The position numbers and the translations under genes are program-made. The notes below the pieces were generated by a model that did no database searches, was not told the origin of the DNA, and saw only the letters and a program-made list of their open reading frames with translations. Shown one piece after another: positions 23,174-31,350 of a stretch of DNA of 37,126 bases. Origin of the DNA: Rhodospirillaceae bacterium (GTDB lineage: Bacteria; Pseudomonadota; Alphaproteobacteria; Azospirillales; Azospirillaceae); the NCBI GenBank assembly GCA_029267445.1, contig JAJUIU010000037.1:1-37126 (forward strand), in the 5' to 3' direction. Positions within the stretch are counted from its first letter, which is position 1. Every line of letters begins with the position of its first letter.

Positions 23174-23617
23174 ATGCCCCTCGACAACCGCCCGCTCGCC
23201 CCCGACCTCGCCGTCGCCCCGCAGATCAGCGAGGCCGACATCGCCGAGGCGGCGCGCCTCGGCTATCGCACCATCATCAACAACCGCCCCGACGGGGAGG
23301 AACCCGGCCAGCTCACGGCCGCCCGCGCGGCGGAGGTGGCCAGGGCCTTGGGCCTCGACTACCGCTACATCCCGGTGAACGCCCAGACGATGGGTCCGGC
23401 GGTCTGGCGCGACTTCGCCAAGGCCCTGCGGGAGGCGCCGCATCCGGTTCTGGCCCACTGCCGGTCGGGCACCCGCTCGACCCACCTCTGGGCCTTCCAG
23501 GCAGCGGAGGCCGATGCGCTCAGCCTGGACGAGATCGTGGAGCACGGCGCCCGCGCCGGCTACGACCTGGAGGCGCTGCGCCCCACGCTGGAACGCATCC
23601 GGAAGGGCCAAGTCTGA
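23174..23617 (+). CDS. Stand-alone DUF442 phosphatase-like protein
   Basis: A 147-residue protein equivalent to the N-terminal domain of the SQR fusion at 4498. It shares SVAPQI/AVAPQISEADI, IINNRPDGEE and a phosphatase/rhodanese-type loop Cys-RSGT-Arg followed by STHLWAF. In Blh proteins this domain is linked to persulfide metabolism; persulfide transfer by the loop cysteine is the leading idea. The ATG at 23174 has GGAGG 7 nt upstream. It lies downstream of a MarR gene preceded by an FNR-like box. It may be a freely diffusing partner of the fused enzyme or an independent phosphatase. Confidence 0.85.
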   Translation: MPLDNRPLAPDLAVAPQISEADIAEAARLGYRTIINNRPDGEEPGQLTAARAAEVARALGLDYRYIPVNAQTMGPAVWRDFAKALREAPHPVLAHCRSGTRSTHLWAFQAAEADALSLDEIVEHGARAGYDLEALRPTLERIRKGQV

Positions 23618-23662
23618 AAGGGCAGGTGTTCCCCCTGGCGCCGCCCCGGATGTTCCGGCATG

Positions 23663-23678
23663 ATTTGTCCGGACAAAT
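23663..23678. promoter_or_regulatory. Perfect 16-bp palindrome, probable operator
   Basis: ATTTGTCCGGACAAAT is perfectly self-complementary and ends 21 bp before the GTG of the next gene. The TTGTCCGGACAA core is of the kind bound by GntR- or TetR-type repressors. No such regulator is encoded nearby. Confidence 0.55.
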
Positions 23679-23699
23679 TCGGGGCGAGGACTATCGATC

Positions 23700-24434
23700 G
23701 TGACGGCCATCCTCCAGCGCGACCACCGGTCCATCCGGGGCCGGATCCTCTACACCAGCAAGAAGCCGGAGCGGCTGGACCAGGAGCGCGGGCGCGAGTG
23801 GTTCATGACCACGCTGCACACTGACGGCCGGCGCACCATCGTCGCCCATTGCGAGATCGACGACCGGCCCAGCGTGATGCGCGACGTGACGCTCAGCGTG
23901 GACGAGGGCTGGCGGCCGCTGGACTGCTTCGTGCGCCTGACGGTCGGCGACCGCTTCATGGGGTCGAGCTGGTTCCGCTTCGGGGAGCGCGTGGCCGAAT
24001 GCGAAGGCTTCACGAAGCTGGAGGGCCGGATCAGCCAGCGGATGGAGCTCGCAGCACCGCTGGAGAGCTTCCAGGCCCACCCGATCGCCTGCGACAGCTG
24101 GCATTTCCGCCTGTTCGACATGAGCCGGCCGAATGCGGTGCAGACGGTGGAGCCGTTGCTGCTCTCCAGCCCCGACCATCGCGGGGCCACCGGCCCGATG
24201 CTGTTCAAGGTGGCGATGCACATGGCCTTCGCGGGCCGGGAGCGGGTGACGGTCGGCGCCGGGACCTTCGACGCGCTGCATTTCCAGGTGACGTCGGCGC
24301 CCGGCCTGCCCGAGGCGCACCCGCCCTACGACGTGTGGTGCACGGACGACGGGCACTTCACCCTGCTGAAGGCCCAGGTCGGGGGCTACATGCAGACCTA
24401 TTACGAGCTGGTGGAACTGGAAGGCGCGCTTTAG
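23700..24434 (+). CDS. Soluble protein of unknown function
   Basis: A 244-residue soluble protein with no signal peptide or membrane segment. It is predicted to be mostly beta-structure. Segments that look conserved are GRILYTSKKPERLDQERGRE, DRFMGSSWFRFGERVAECEG and ACDSWHFRLFDMS. The overall form recalls beta-barrel lipid-binding or DUF3108-like folds, but I do not recognise a family. It starts with GTG at 23700 with GAGGA 10 nt upstream and has a palindromic operator immediately before it. It is followed after 10 bp by the VOC gene, probably one transcript. Confidence 0.68.
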   Translation: MTAILQRDHRSIRGRILYTSKKPERLDQERGREWFMTTLHTDGRRTIVAHCEIDDRPSVMRDVTLSVDEGWRPLDCFVRLTVGDRFMGSSWFRFGERVAECEGFTKLEGRISQRMELAAPLESFQAHPIACDSWHFRLFDMSRPNAVQTVEPLLLSSPDHRGATGPMLFKVAMHMAFAGRERVTVGAGTFDALHFQVTSAPGLPEAHPPYDVWCTDDGHFTLLKAQVGGYMQTYYELVELEGAL

Positions 24435-24444
24435 GAACCCGCCG

Positions 24445-24828
24445 ATGGCGCAGCACCTCTCCCTGGTGACGCTCGTGGTCCGCGACTACGACGAAGCCAT
24501 CGGATGGTATCTGGACAAGCTGGGCTTCTCGCTCGTCGAGGACACCGATCTTGGCGGGGGCAAGCGCTGGGTCGTCCTGGCGCCGGCCGGCGCGCCGCAG
24601 ACGCGGCTGCTGTTCGCCAAGGCCGCCGGACCGGAACAGGCCGCCGCGATCGGCAACCAGACCGGCGGCCGGGTCTTCCTGTTCCTGCGGACCGACGATT
24701 TCGACCGTGACCATGCCGCCATGACCGCGCGCGGCGTGGTGTTCCTGAAGGCGCCCCGGAGCGAGCCCTATGGCAAGGTCGCCGTCTTCCAGGACCTCTA
24801 CGGCAACCGCTGGGACCTGCTGGGCTGA
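24445..24828 (+). CDS. VOC-family (glyoxalase-like) protein
   Basis: A 127-residue vicinal-oxygen-chelate protein made of two beta-alpha-beta-beta-beta modules. The typical start LVTLVVRDYDEAIGWYLDKLGF and end VAVFQDLYGNRWDLLG are present; the latter is the usual C-terminal metal-ligand region of glyoxalase/bleomycin-resistance proteins. The enzymatic reaction cannot be assigned. It lies 10 bp downstream of the unknown 244-residue protein and converges on LysR with a 5-bp gap. Confidence 0.83.
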   Translation: MAQHLSLVTLVVRDYDEAIGWYLDKLGFSLVEDTDLGGGKRWVVLAPAGAPQTRLLFAKAAGPEQAAAIGNQTGGRVFLFLRTDDFDRDHAAMTARGVVFLKAPRSEPYGKVAVFQDLYGNRWDLLG

Positions 24829-24833
24829 TCCGG

Positions 24834-25745
24834 TCAGCCCTTCGCCTTACGCCCGGCGAGGCCCCGCAGCTGGGCGATGAGGGCGAGCGCGTCGGCCGAG
24901 CGCGTGCTCTGCGACCGCCAGAACACGGCGAGCGGCCGGGTCCAGCGCGCCGCCTCCGGCACATCGATGCGGGCGAGGAGACCGGCCTCCAGCTCCCACA
25001 GCACCGTGCCCAGGGGCAGGATCGCCAGCATGTCCGTCTCCGCCAGGGCGAGGCGGGCGAAATAGGGGCTGTCGGTCTGCACGGTGGGGGCCGGCATCGG
25101 CACGCCGGCCGCCGCGAAATCCGCCCCGACGCGGTCCAGCACAGCCCCTAGGTTCAGGCCGGCCAGCCAGGGATGGCGGGCGAGATCGGCCAGGGCCACA
25201 TCGCGGACGCCCGCGAGCGGATGGCGCGGGGAGGCGACGACCGCATAGGCCTCCTCGCTCAGCCGCTCATGGGCCAGCAGCGGGTCGACCGTCTCCTCCG
25301 TCATCAGCGTGACCAGCAGGTCGATCTCGCCGCGCAGCAGGTCCGGCAGCAGGGTGTCGAACCGCCCCGACTTCACCGTGCAGCGCAGGCGCGGGCGCCG
25401 CTTCACCGTCTCCAGCAGGGCGCGGCTGACCAGGTCCCCGGCGCCGGCCGGTCCGGCGCCCACGGCCAGCCGGTCCGTTCCCCGGCCGAGCAGCCCGTCC
25501 AGCGCCTGCTGGAAGCCCCGCAGCTCCCCGTCGACATTGGCCGCATAGCGCAGCAGCAGCTCCCCGAAGAGGGTCGGCTGCACCATGCGGGTGTCGCGGT
25601 CGAACAGGCGGACGCCAAGGTCCTCCTCCAGCTTCTGGATGCTTTTGCTCAGCGCCTGCTGGGTCAGCCCATGGTCCGCCGCCGCGCGGGAGAAGCTCCC
25701 CGTCCGGACGATGGAGAGGAAATGTCTGATCTGGCGGAGTTCCAT
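24834..25745 (-). CDS. LysR-family transcriptional regulator
   Basis: A 303-residue LysR-type regulator. The N-terminal helix-turn-helix (MELRQIRHFLSIVRTGSFSR, then LTQQALSKSIQKLEEDLGVRLFDRD) is followed by a two-lobe periplasmic-binding-like effector domain. The ATG at 25745 is preferred over a GTG eight codons upstream because it starts the family consensus and has GAGGGGG nearby. It is divergent from the inositol-3-phosphate synthase operon across 251 bp, so it might also control it, but an EcfG-type promoter there makes sigma control at least as likely. Its effector is unknown. Confidence 0.88.
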   Translation of the reverse strand: MELRQIRHFLSIVRTGSFSRAAADHGLTQQALSKSIQKLEEDLGVRLFDRDTRMVQPTLFGELLLRYAANVDGELRGFQQALDGLLGRGTDRLAVGAGPAGAGDLVSRALLETVKRRPRLRCTVKSGRFDTLLPDLLRGEIDLLVTLMTEETVDPLLAHERLSEEAYAVVASPRHPLAGVRDVALADLARHPWLAGLNLGAVLDRVGADFAAAGVPMPAPTVQTDSPYFARLALAETDMLAILPLGTVLWELEAGLLARIDVPEAARWTRPLAVFWRSQSTRSADALALIAQLRGLAGRKAKG

Positions 25746-25914
25746 GCCCCCTCGCGCAGCCTTCACCACTCACAACCGCGCCGCCACACGCCGCGGTTCG
25801 GATGTTCGAAACATGTTCCGCGCAATGCGCCGGGGCTGCACATCATAACGTGCACCCTACAACGCTTCGGCTCCATCCACAAATACGGGACGTGACCCCA
25901 ACCGAACGTGAATT

Positions 25915-25939
25915 GGAACATCGCCTTTCGCTTGCCGTT
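25915..25939 (+). promoter_or_regulatory. Consensus EcfG general-stress promoter
   Basis: GGAAC (25915-25919), a 16-nt spacer, then CGTT (25936-25939): an exact match to the EcfG consensus GGAAC-N16/17-CGTT. It lies in the correct orientation about 57 bp before the GTG of the inositol-3-phosphate synthase gene, leaving a leader of about 50 nt. Confidence 0.68.
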
Positions 25940-25996
25940 AGGGCGGAAAGGCCGGTGCTCGCCATCGGTCGTCGAGCCCGATGAACGGAGCGGCAG

Positions 25997-27106
25997 GTGG
26001 GGCAGGGCACGGTGCGGGTGGCTTTGGTCGGGGTCGGGAACTGTGCGTCCGCCCTGGTCCAGGGTATCGACCATTATCGCGCGGCCGGCGACAACGATGC
26101 CGTTCCGGGCCTGATGAACGTCCGGCTGGGCGGCTACCATGTCGGCGACGTCACGGTCTGTGCCGCCTTCGACGTATCGGCTGAGAAGGTGGGGCTCGAC
26201 CTCGCCGACGCCATCGCCGCCCCGCCCAACAATACCCGCCGCTTCGCCGACGTGGGCCCGACCGGCGTGGTCGTGCGGCGCGGGCCGACCCTGGACGGGC
26301 TCGGCAGCTATCTGAAGAACGTGGTGGTCGAGGCGGCTGAGCCCGCCTGCGACGTGGCGCGGGTCCTCAAGGAGACGCGCACCGACGTGGTCGTCTCGTA
26401 CCTGCCGGTCGGGTCGGAGAAGGCGACGCGCTGGTACGCCGAACAGGCGCTCAGCGCCGGTTGCGGCTTCGTCAACTGCATCCCCGTCTTCATCGCCTCC
26501 GACGCCGCCTGGCGCGAGCGGTTCGCCGTGGCCGGGCTTCCCCTGATCGGCGACGACATAAAAAGCCAGGTCGGCGCCACCATCGTGCACCGGGTGCTGA
26601 CCAACCTGTTCCGGGAACGTGGTGTGCGCCTCGACCACACCTATCAGCTCAATTTCGGAGGAAACGCCGACTTCCTGAACATGCTGGAGCGGGACCGGCT
26701 CCAGTCCAAGAAGGTCAGCAAGACCCGCGCGGTCACCAGCCAGATGGACCGGCCGCTTGCGAACGATGACGCGCACGTCGGGCCCAGCGACTACGTGCCG
26801 TGGCTGACCGACCGGAAATGGTGCTACATCCGCATGGAGGGCACCGCCTTCGGCGACGTGCCGCTGAACCTGGAGCTGAAGCTCGAGGTCTGGGACAGCC
26901 CCAACTCCGCCGGTGTGGTCATCGACGCCGTGCGCTGCGCCAAGCTGGCGATGGACAGGGGTATCGGCGGCGCGCTGGACGGTCCCTCCAGCTATTTCAT
27001 GAAATCGCCGCCCACCCAGTACACGGACGCCGAGGCGCGGGACCGCACCCGTCGGTTCATCGATGGCCGTCCGGAGGCGGAGGGTGCGCCCGGAGGCCGC
27101 CCGTGA
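25997..27106 (+). CDS. ino1: Inositol-3-phosphate synthase (actinobacterial type)
   Basis: A 369-residue NAD-dependent cyclase that converts glucose-6-phosphate to inositol-3-phosphate. The N-terminal Rossmann motif is [18 protein letters not shown]. Family signatures are [30 protein letters not shown] and [13 protein letters not shown] (the NADF element), plus KVSKTRAV. The size matches the short bacterial/actinobacterial synthases rather than the 500-residue eukaryotic form. The GTG at 25997 has GGAG 7 nt upstream. It is the first gene of a run of ten plus-strand genes and is preceded by a consensus EcfG promoter. Its stop overlaps the phosphatase start (GTGA). Presence of Ino1 implies that the pathway begins by making inositol phosphate. 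Confidence 0.92.
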   Translation: MGQGTVRVALVGVGNCASALVQGIDHYRAAGDNDAVPGLMNVRLGGYHVGDVTVCAAFDVSAEKVGLDLADAIAAPPNNTRRFADVGPTGVVVRRGPTLDGLGSYLKNVVVEAAEPACDVARVLKETRTDVVVSYLPVGSEKATRWYAEQALSAGCGFVNCIPVFIASDAAWRERFAVAGLPLIGDDIKSQVGATIVHRVLTNLFRERGVRLDHTYQLNFGGNADFLNMLERDRLQSKKVSKTRAVTSQMDRPLANDDAHVGPSDYVPWLTDRKWCYIRMEGTAFGDVPLNLELKLEVWDSPNSAGVVIDAVRCAKLAMDRGIGGALDGPSSYFMKSPPTQYTDAEARDRTRRFIDGRPEAEGAPGGRP

Positions 27107-27723
27107 CCCTGTTCCTGCTGGTCCGCCACGCGCCCCACGCGCTTCAGGGGGAGGCGCTGGTCGGGCGGCAGCCGGGGGTGGGCCTCGATCCCGGGCAGCG
27201 CTGGCGGGCGGAGGCCTTGGCGGACGCGCTCGCCGGTCTGGGGGTGGACGCCATCCAGTCCAGCCCGCGCGACCGGGCGCTGGCCACGGCGGACATCCTG
27301 GCGGGGCACCTGCGCCTGCCCGTGGAGACGGTCCCGGACCTCGACGAGATCGACTTCGGCGCCTGGACGGGCAGCCGCTTCGAAGCACTGGCGCCCGACC
27401 CGGACTGGCGGCGCTGGAACGACTGGCGCACGGGCGGCCGCCCCCCTGGCGGGGAGGAGATGGCCGCCGTGCAGCTCCGCATGGTCACGCACATGAAGCG
27501 GACTTGGGAGCGGTGGCCGGAGGGCACGGTCCTGCTGGTCGGCCATGGCGACCCGATCCGGGCGGCGCTGGCCCACTGGCTGGGACTGCCGCTCGACCTG
27601 ATACAGCGGCTGGAGGTTTCGCCCGCCGGGCTCAGCCGGGTCGAGCTGCGGCCCTGGGGGCCCCGCGTGCTGTCCGTGAACGAGACGTTCGGCGGGGTGT
27701 CCGGCGCGGGAGCGGCGGCATGA
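27103..27723 (+). CDS. Histidine-phosphatase-family enzyme
   Basis: A 206-residue phosphoglycerate-mutase-like phosphatase. The catalytic RH motif is [12 protein letters not shown] and the second histidine is in [24 protein letters not shown] supplies the acidic element. The GTG start overlaps the ino1 stop by 4 bp, indicating translational coupling. Given that position, dephosphorylation of inositol phosphate or of a glycosyl-inositol phosphate is an attractive role, replacing an inositol monophosphatase. The family does act on many small phosphates, so this is inference only. Confidence 0.86.
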   Translation: MTLFLLVRHAPHALQGEALVGRQPGVGLDPGQRWRAEALADALAGLGVDAIQSSPRDRALATADILAGHLRLPVETVPDLDEIDFGAWTGSRFEALAPDPDWRRWNDWRTGGRPPGGEEMAAVQLRMVTHMKRTWERWPEGTVLLVGHGDPIRAALAHWLGLPLDLIQRLEVSPAGLSRVELRPWGPRVLSVNETFGGVSGAGAAA

Positions 27724-28802
27724 AGCTGGTCGTCTTCGGTCTCACCATCTCCTCCTCCTGGGGCAACGGGCACGCCACGCTCTGGCGCGGGCTGGTCGCG
27801 GCCCTCGCCCGCCGGGGCGTGTCGGTCGTCTTCTTCGAGAAGGACCAGCACTGGTACGCCGGCAACCGGGACTATCGGGACCTGCCGGGCGGCCGGCTCG
27901 TGCTCTACGGCGACTGGGCGGAGGCGCTGGGAACGGCGCGCCTGCACCTGGCGGACGCCGACGCCGCCATGGTCACCAGCTATTGCCCGGACGGCGTGGC
28001 GGCGACGGCGCTTGTCCGGCAGGCAAGGGGGCTCCGCCTGTTCTACGACCTGGACACGCCGGTGACCCTGGCCGACCTGGAGGCCGGCAAGACCGTCTCC
28101 TACCTGGACGCCGATGGCTTGCGCGGCTTCGACCTGGTGTTCAGCTACACCGGTGGACGCGCGCTCGATGATCTGCGGGACCGGCTGGGAGCCGCCGCCG
28201 TGGCACCGCTCTACGGGCATGTCGACCCGGCGGTGCATCGGCCGGTGCCGGCGCAGGAGCATTACCGGGCCGATTTATCCTATCTCGGCACCTACGCGGC
28301 GGACCGGCAGCCCGGCGTGGAGCGGTTCCTGGTGGAACCGGCGCGTCGACTGCCCGACCGCCGCTTCGTCATCGGCGGGGCGCAGTACCCGCAGGATTTC
28401 CCTTGGGCCGAGAACATCTGGTTCGTGCGCCACCTGCCGCCGCCGGAGCATCCGGCCTTCTTCAGTTCAAGCCGTGTCACCCTCAACGTCACCCGTGCCG
28501 CCATGGCGGCCATGGGCTGGTGCCCGTCCGGCCGGCTGTTCGAGGCGGCGGCCTGCGGCACGCCTGTGCTGACGGACTGGTGGGAGGGCCTGGACCGGTT
28601 CTTCACGCCGGGTGCGGAAATCCTGGTGGGGTACGGGACGGAGGACGCGGTGGCGGCCGTCGACCTGTCGGACGCCGAGCTGCGCCGCCTGGGCGAGGCC
28701 GCGCGCGCCCGCGTCCTGGCCGACCACACGGCAGACCGGCGGGCCGAGGAGTTCATCGCCGCACTGTCCGCCGCGCGCCTTCCGCAACGCCGGTCGGCCT
28801 GA
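27720..28802 (+). CDS. CgeB-like glycosyltransferase
   Basis: A 360-residue GT-B-fold protein of the CgeB/Glyco_trans_1_2 type. It begins [20 protein letters not shown], with a Gly-rich loop after strand one. The C-terminal domain ends with the typical RLFEAAACGTPVLTDWWEGLDRFF and FTPGAEILV elements that hold the nucleotide sugar. It starts at an ATGA overlap with the phosphatase gene. Acceptor and donor are not readable from sequence. Context suggests transfer of a sugar to an inositol- or sugar-containing acceptor. A second, unrelated GT4 enzyme is encoded further downstream in the same run. Confidence 0.85.
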   Translation: MKLVVFGLTISSSWGNGHATLWRGLVAALARRGVSVVFFEKDQHWYAGNRDYRDLPGGRLVLYGDWAEALGTARLHLADADAAMVTSYCPDGVAATALVRQARGLRLFYDLDTPVTLADLEAGKTVSYLDADGLRGFDLVFSYTGGRALDDLRDRLGAAAVAPLYGHVDPAVHRPVPAQEHYRADLSYLGTYAADRQPGVERFLVEPARRLPDRRFVIGGAQYPQDFPWAENIWFVRHLPPPEHPAFFSSSRVTLNVTRAAMAAMGWCPSGRLFEAAACGTPVLTDWWEGLDRFFTPGAEILVGYGTEDAVAAVDLSDAELRRLGEAARARVLADHTADRRAEEFIAALSAARLPQRRSA

Positions 28803-28826
28803 GCCGCTATCCGAGGGAGGACCCCG

Positions 28827-29645
28827 ATGTGGGGCATCGTACCCGCCGCCGGCAGCGGCACACGCATCCAGCCACTCGCGTTTTCCAAGGAGCTGCTGCC
28901 CGTGGGCAGCCGCCTCGACGGTGAGCATGAGCGACCCCGCGCCGTCAGCGAATACCTGCTGGAACGGCTGGTGCTGGGCGGCTGCGACAAGATCTGCTTC
29001 GTGATCGGGCCGGGGAAGTCCGACATCCTGGAGTATTTTGGCGGGGGCTACGGCACGGCGTCGGCCGCCTATGTGGTGCAGCCGCGCCCAGGCGGCCTGT
29101 GCGATGCGATCTTCAGGGCCCTGCCGCTGATCGGGCCGGACGAGCCGGTGGCCGTGGGCCTTCCGGACACGGTCTGGTTCCCTGAGGACGCGCTGGCACG
29201 GCTGCCGGACGACCGGCTGTCCTTCCTGCTGTTCCCGGTGGACAGGCCGGAGCTGTTCGACGCGGTCGCCACCCGCGAGGACGGGACGGTGACTGAAATC
29301 CAGGTCAAGCGCCCGGATGCGGGGACGAACTGGATCTGGGGCGCCTTCAAGATGCCGGGACGGGTGCTGCACGAGCTGCACGCCCTGTGGCGGGCCCGCG
29401 ACCGGCGGGACGAGTACATGGGCACGCTGGTCAACGCCTGGATCGCCGACGGGGGCGTGGCCGTCGGCGTGCGCGCGGGCGAGGCGTATGTCGATGTCGG
29501 CACGGTGCATGGCTATCGCGCCGCGATCGGGCTGCTGGCCGACCGGATCAGGAACGCGAAGAACGGGGATCATGATGGACGGACTGCTGGCCGACCGGGA
29601 GGAACTGCGGCGGCGGATCGAGACGCTCGCCCCCTGGTTCCATAA
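28827..29645 (+). CDS. Sugar-phosphate nucleotidyltransferase
   Basis: A 272-residue NTP_transferase-fold enzyme that makes an NDP-sugar. The signature is MWGIVPAAGSGTRIQPLAFSKELLPVG, typical of glucose-1-phosphate thymidylyl/uridylyltransferases, with GLPDTVWFP as the metal-binding D and ETEIQ/VTEIQVKRP later. The ATG at 28827 has GGGAGG. The last 25 or so residues overlap the beginning of the next gene in another frame (29572-29645) and are low-complexity Gly/Asp/Arg-rich; the functional end may be near 29570. It is expected to supply activated sugar to the pathway's glycosyltransferases; sugar identity is unknown. Confidence 0.85.
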   Translation: MWGIVPAAGSGTRIQPLAFSKELLPVGSRLDGEHERPRAVSEYLLERLVLGGCDKICFVIGPGKSDILEYFGGGYGTASAAYVVQPRPGGLCDAIFRALPLIGPDEPVAVGLPDTVWFPEDALARLPDDRLSFLLFPVDRPELFDAVATREDGTVTEIQVKRPDAGTNWIWGAFKMPGRVLHELHALWRARDRRDEYMGTLVNAWIADGGVAVGVRAGEAYVDVGTVHGYRAAIGLLADRIRNAKNGDHDGRTAGRPGGTAAADRDARPLVP

Positions 29646-30348
29646 CCTGGAGCTGAATGGGGTCCCGACGGCGCCGGACCATTTCCTGGGCGACTATCCG
29701 GCGGTGAAGTGGAACAGCTTCGCCGCCGCGCTGCCGGCCGATCTCGGCGGGAAGTCGGTCCTGGACATCGGCTGCAACGCGGGCTTCTACAGCCTGGAGA
29801 TGAAGCGCCGGGGTGCCGCACGGGTGGTCGGGATCGACAGCGACCCGCGTTATCTGGCGCAGGCGCGCTTGGCGGCGGAGGTCACCGGCGCCGCGATCGA
29901 CTTCCGGGAGCTGTCCGTCTACGACGTCGGCGCCCTCGGCGAACGGTTCGACGTGGTGCTGTTCCTGGGCGTGCTCTATCACCTGCGCCACCCGCTGCTG
30001 GCCCTGGACCTGATCCGGGAGCACGTGGCCGGCGACATGCTGGTCTATCAGTCCATGCAGCGCGGCAGCGCCGCCGTGGGCGAGGTCGCCTCCGACTACG
30101 CGTTCGCGGAAACGGCCCCGTTCGACAGGCCCGACTTCCCCCGGATGCATTTCATCGAGGGCAGTTACGCGGGCGACTGGACGAACTGGTGGGTGCCCAA
30201 CCGCGCCTGCTCCGCCGCCATGCTGCGCAGCGCCGGCTTCCGCATCGAAGCCAATCCGGAGGCGGAGGTGTTCATCTGTCGGGTGGCCGACAGGTCCGTT
30301 CATGAACTGGCCGCCTATCCGGCACGCGGGCCCGCCCCGCGCGGTTGA
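29572..30348 (+). CDS. SAM-dependent methyltransferase (TIGR04290-like)
   Basis: A 258-residue methyltransferase. Motif I is VLDIGCNAGFYSLEMKRRGAA with an acidic GIDSD, and the post-motif region contains FDVVLFLGVLYHLRHPLLALD. The N terminus (WFHNLELNGV, FLGDYPAVKW) resembles tRNA-wobble/CmoB-like and TIGR04290-type methyltransferases, which occur in gene neighbourhoods like this one. It starts at the ATG ATG pair 29572/29575 with GGGGA upstream and overlaps the end of the nucleotidyltransferase gene by 74 bp. It probably methylates a sugar or inositol of the product; the acceptor is unknown. Confidence 0.84.
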   Translation: MMDGLLADREELRRRIETLAPWFHNLELNGVPTAPDHFLGDYPAVKWNSFAAALPADLGGKSVLDIGCNAGFYSLEMKRRGAARVVGIDSDPRYLAQARLAAEVTGAAIDFRELSVYDVGALGERFDVVLFLGVLYHLRHPLLALDLIREHVAGDMLVYQSMQRGSAAVGEVASDYAFAETAPFDRPDFPRMHFIEGSYAGDWTNWWVPNRACSAAMLRSAGFRIEANPEAEVFICRVADRSVHELAAYPARGPAPRG

Positions 30349-30390
30349 GCATTCTGGGAACAAGACGACGGGAGCCACGGGGGGAGAGGC

Positions 30391-31350
30391 ATGCTCGAAG
30401 CGGTGATGATCTGGAACGAGCCCAACAACAAGTCCCACTGGGACATCGAGCTCGACAGCGACTGGGCCATGTTCGCCGAGATGGCGCGCCTGACCGGACG
30501 GGCGCTGCGGGAGGCATGCCCCGGCGTTCCCCGCGTGCTGGGCGGCATCTCCCCCATCGATCCCGCCTTCATCCGTAACATGGCCGGTCGCGGCGTGCTG
30601 GACGAGATGGACGCCGTCGCCGTCCATGGCTTTCCGCTCGACTGGAACCACTGGCAGCTCGACGATTGGCCGGCCAAGCTTGAGGAAATCCGGCAGGTCA
30701 CATCCAAGGACCTCTGGGTGTCCGAGGTCGGGATCAGCACCTTCGGCGCCGAGGAGGTGCAGGAGTTCGGCCTGAACCGCACGGCGGAGCTGCTGATCGG
30801 GCGGGCCCCCCGCATCCACTGGTACAGCCTGTTCGACCTGCCCAAGGCCTGGCCCGCCACCACCCGCCACCGGGAGGCCGAGGGGTCCAGCTACTACCGA
30901 CACTTCTACATGGGCCTGGTGAAGGAGGACGGCACGCCCAAGCGGGCGCTGTCCCATTTCCCCCGCCACACGCCGGAGATCGGACTTTGCCAGTGGTTCC
31001 ATTACCAGGACCACCGGCTGGACGACGCCGTCCGGCTGATGAAGGAGCTGGGCGTCACCTACCTGCGCACCGGCCTGTCCTGGGCCGACTGGTACCGGCC
31101 CGACGCGCTCGCCTGGTTCGACCGGCAGATGGAGGCGCTGCGGGACTTCCAGGTCACCGTCACCTACTGCTTCACGCCGGAGCACAAGGGCATCCCGAAC
31201 CCCGTCCATGGCGACCGGGCGAACTACACAAGCCCGCCGCAGCGGGCCGAGGAGTTCGCCGCGTTCTGCGTGGAGATGACCCGCCGCTACGGCGGCCAAG
31301 ACCGGGGAGCGGTGCCGGCCGCGGGACAGCTCGCACCGACCTCCGCGTGA
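30391..31350 (+). CDS. Clan GH-A glycosidase, apparently circularly permuted
   Basis: A 319-residue beta-xylosidase-like enzyme. The N terminus is already the catalytic strand: MLEAVMIWNEPNNKSHWD, with acid/base Glu10 in the NEP motif. The nucleophile is probably Glu112 in DLWVSEVGIST. After this core the protein continues with residues 205-300 (DDAVRLMKELGVTYLRTGLS, then VTVTYCFTPEHKGIPN and RAEEFAAFCVEMTRRYGG), which resemble the first three strands that normally precede the NEP strand in GH39/GH5-type barrels. The order therefore looks rotated. There is no room upstream (42 bp) for a lost N-terminal half. The last 19 residues are low-complexity. Its stop overlaps the deacetylase start (GTGA). 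Confidence 0.8.
   Translation: MLEAVMIWNEPNNKSHWDIELDSDWAMFAEMARLTGRALREACPGVPRVLGGISPIDPAFIRNMAGRGVLDEMDAVAVHGFPLDWNHWQLDDWPAKLEEIRQVTSKDLWVSEVGISTFGAEEVQEFGLNRTAELLIGRAPRIHWYSLFDLPKAWPATTRHREAEGSSYYRHFYMGLVKEDGTPKRALSHFPRHTPEIGLCQWFHYQDHRLDDAVRLMKELGVTYLRTGLSWADWYRPDALAWFDRQMEALRDFQVTVTYCFTPEHKGIPNPVHGDRANYTSPPQRAEEFAAFCVEMTRRYGGQDRGAVPAAGQLAPTSA

Noticed and set aside
25763-27388. 541-residue minus-strand open frame opposite ino1
   Set aside because: Antisense shadow; the plus strand encodes a complete inositol-3-phosphate synthase.
30987-31346. Extended N terminus for the PIG-L deacetylase
   Set aside because: The frame is open upstream but runs out of phase through the glycosidase gene; homology starts after the GTG at 31347, which makes a normal 4-bp overlap.
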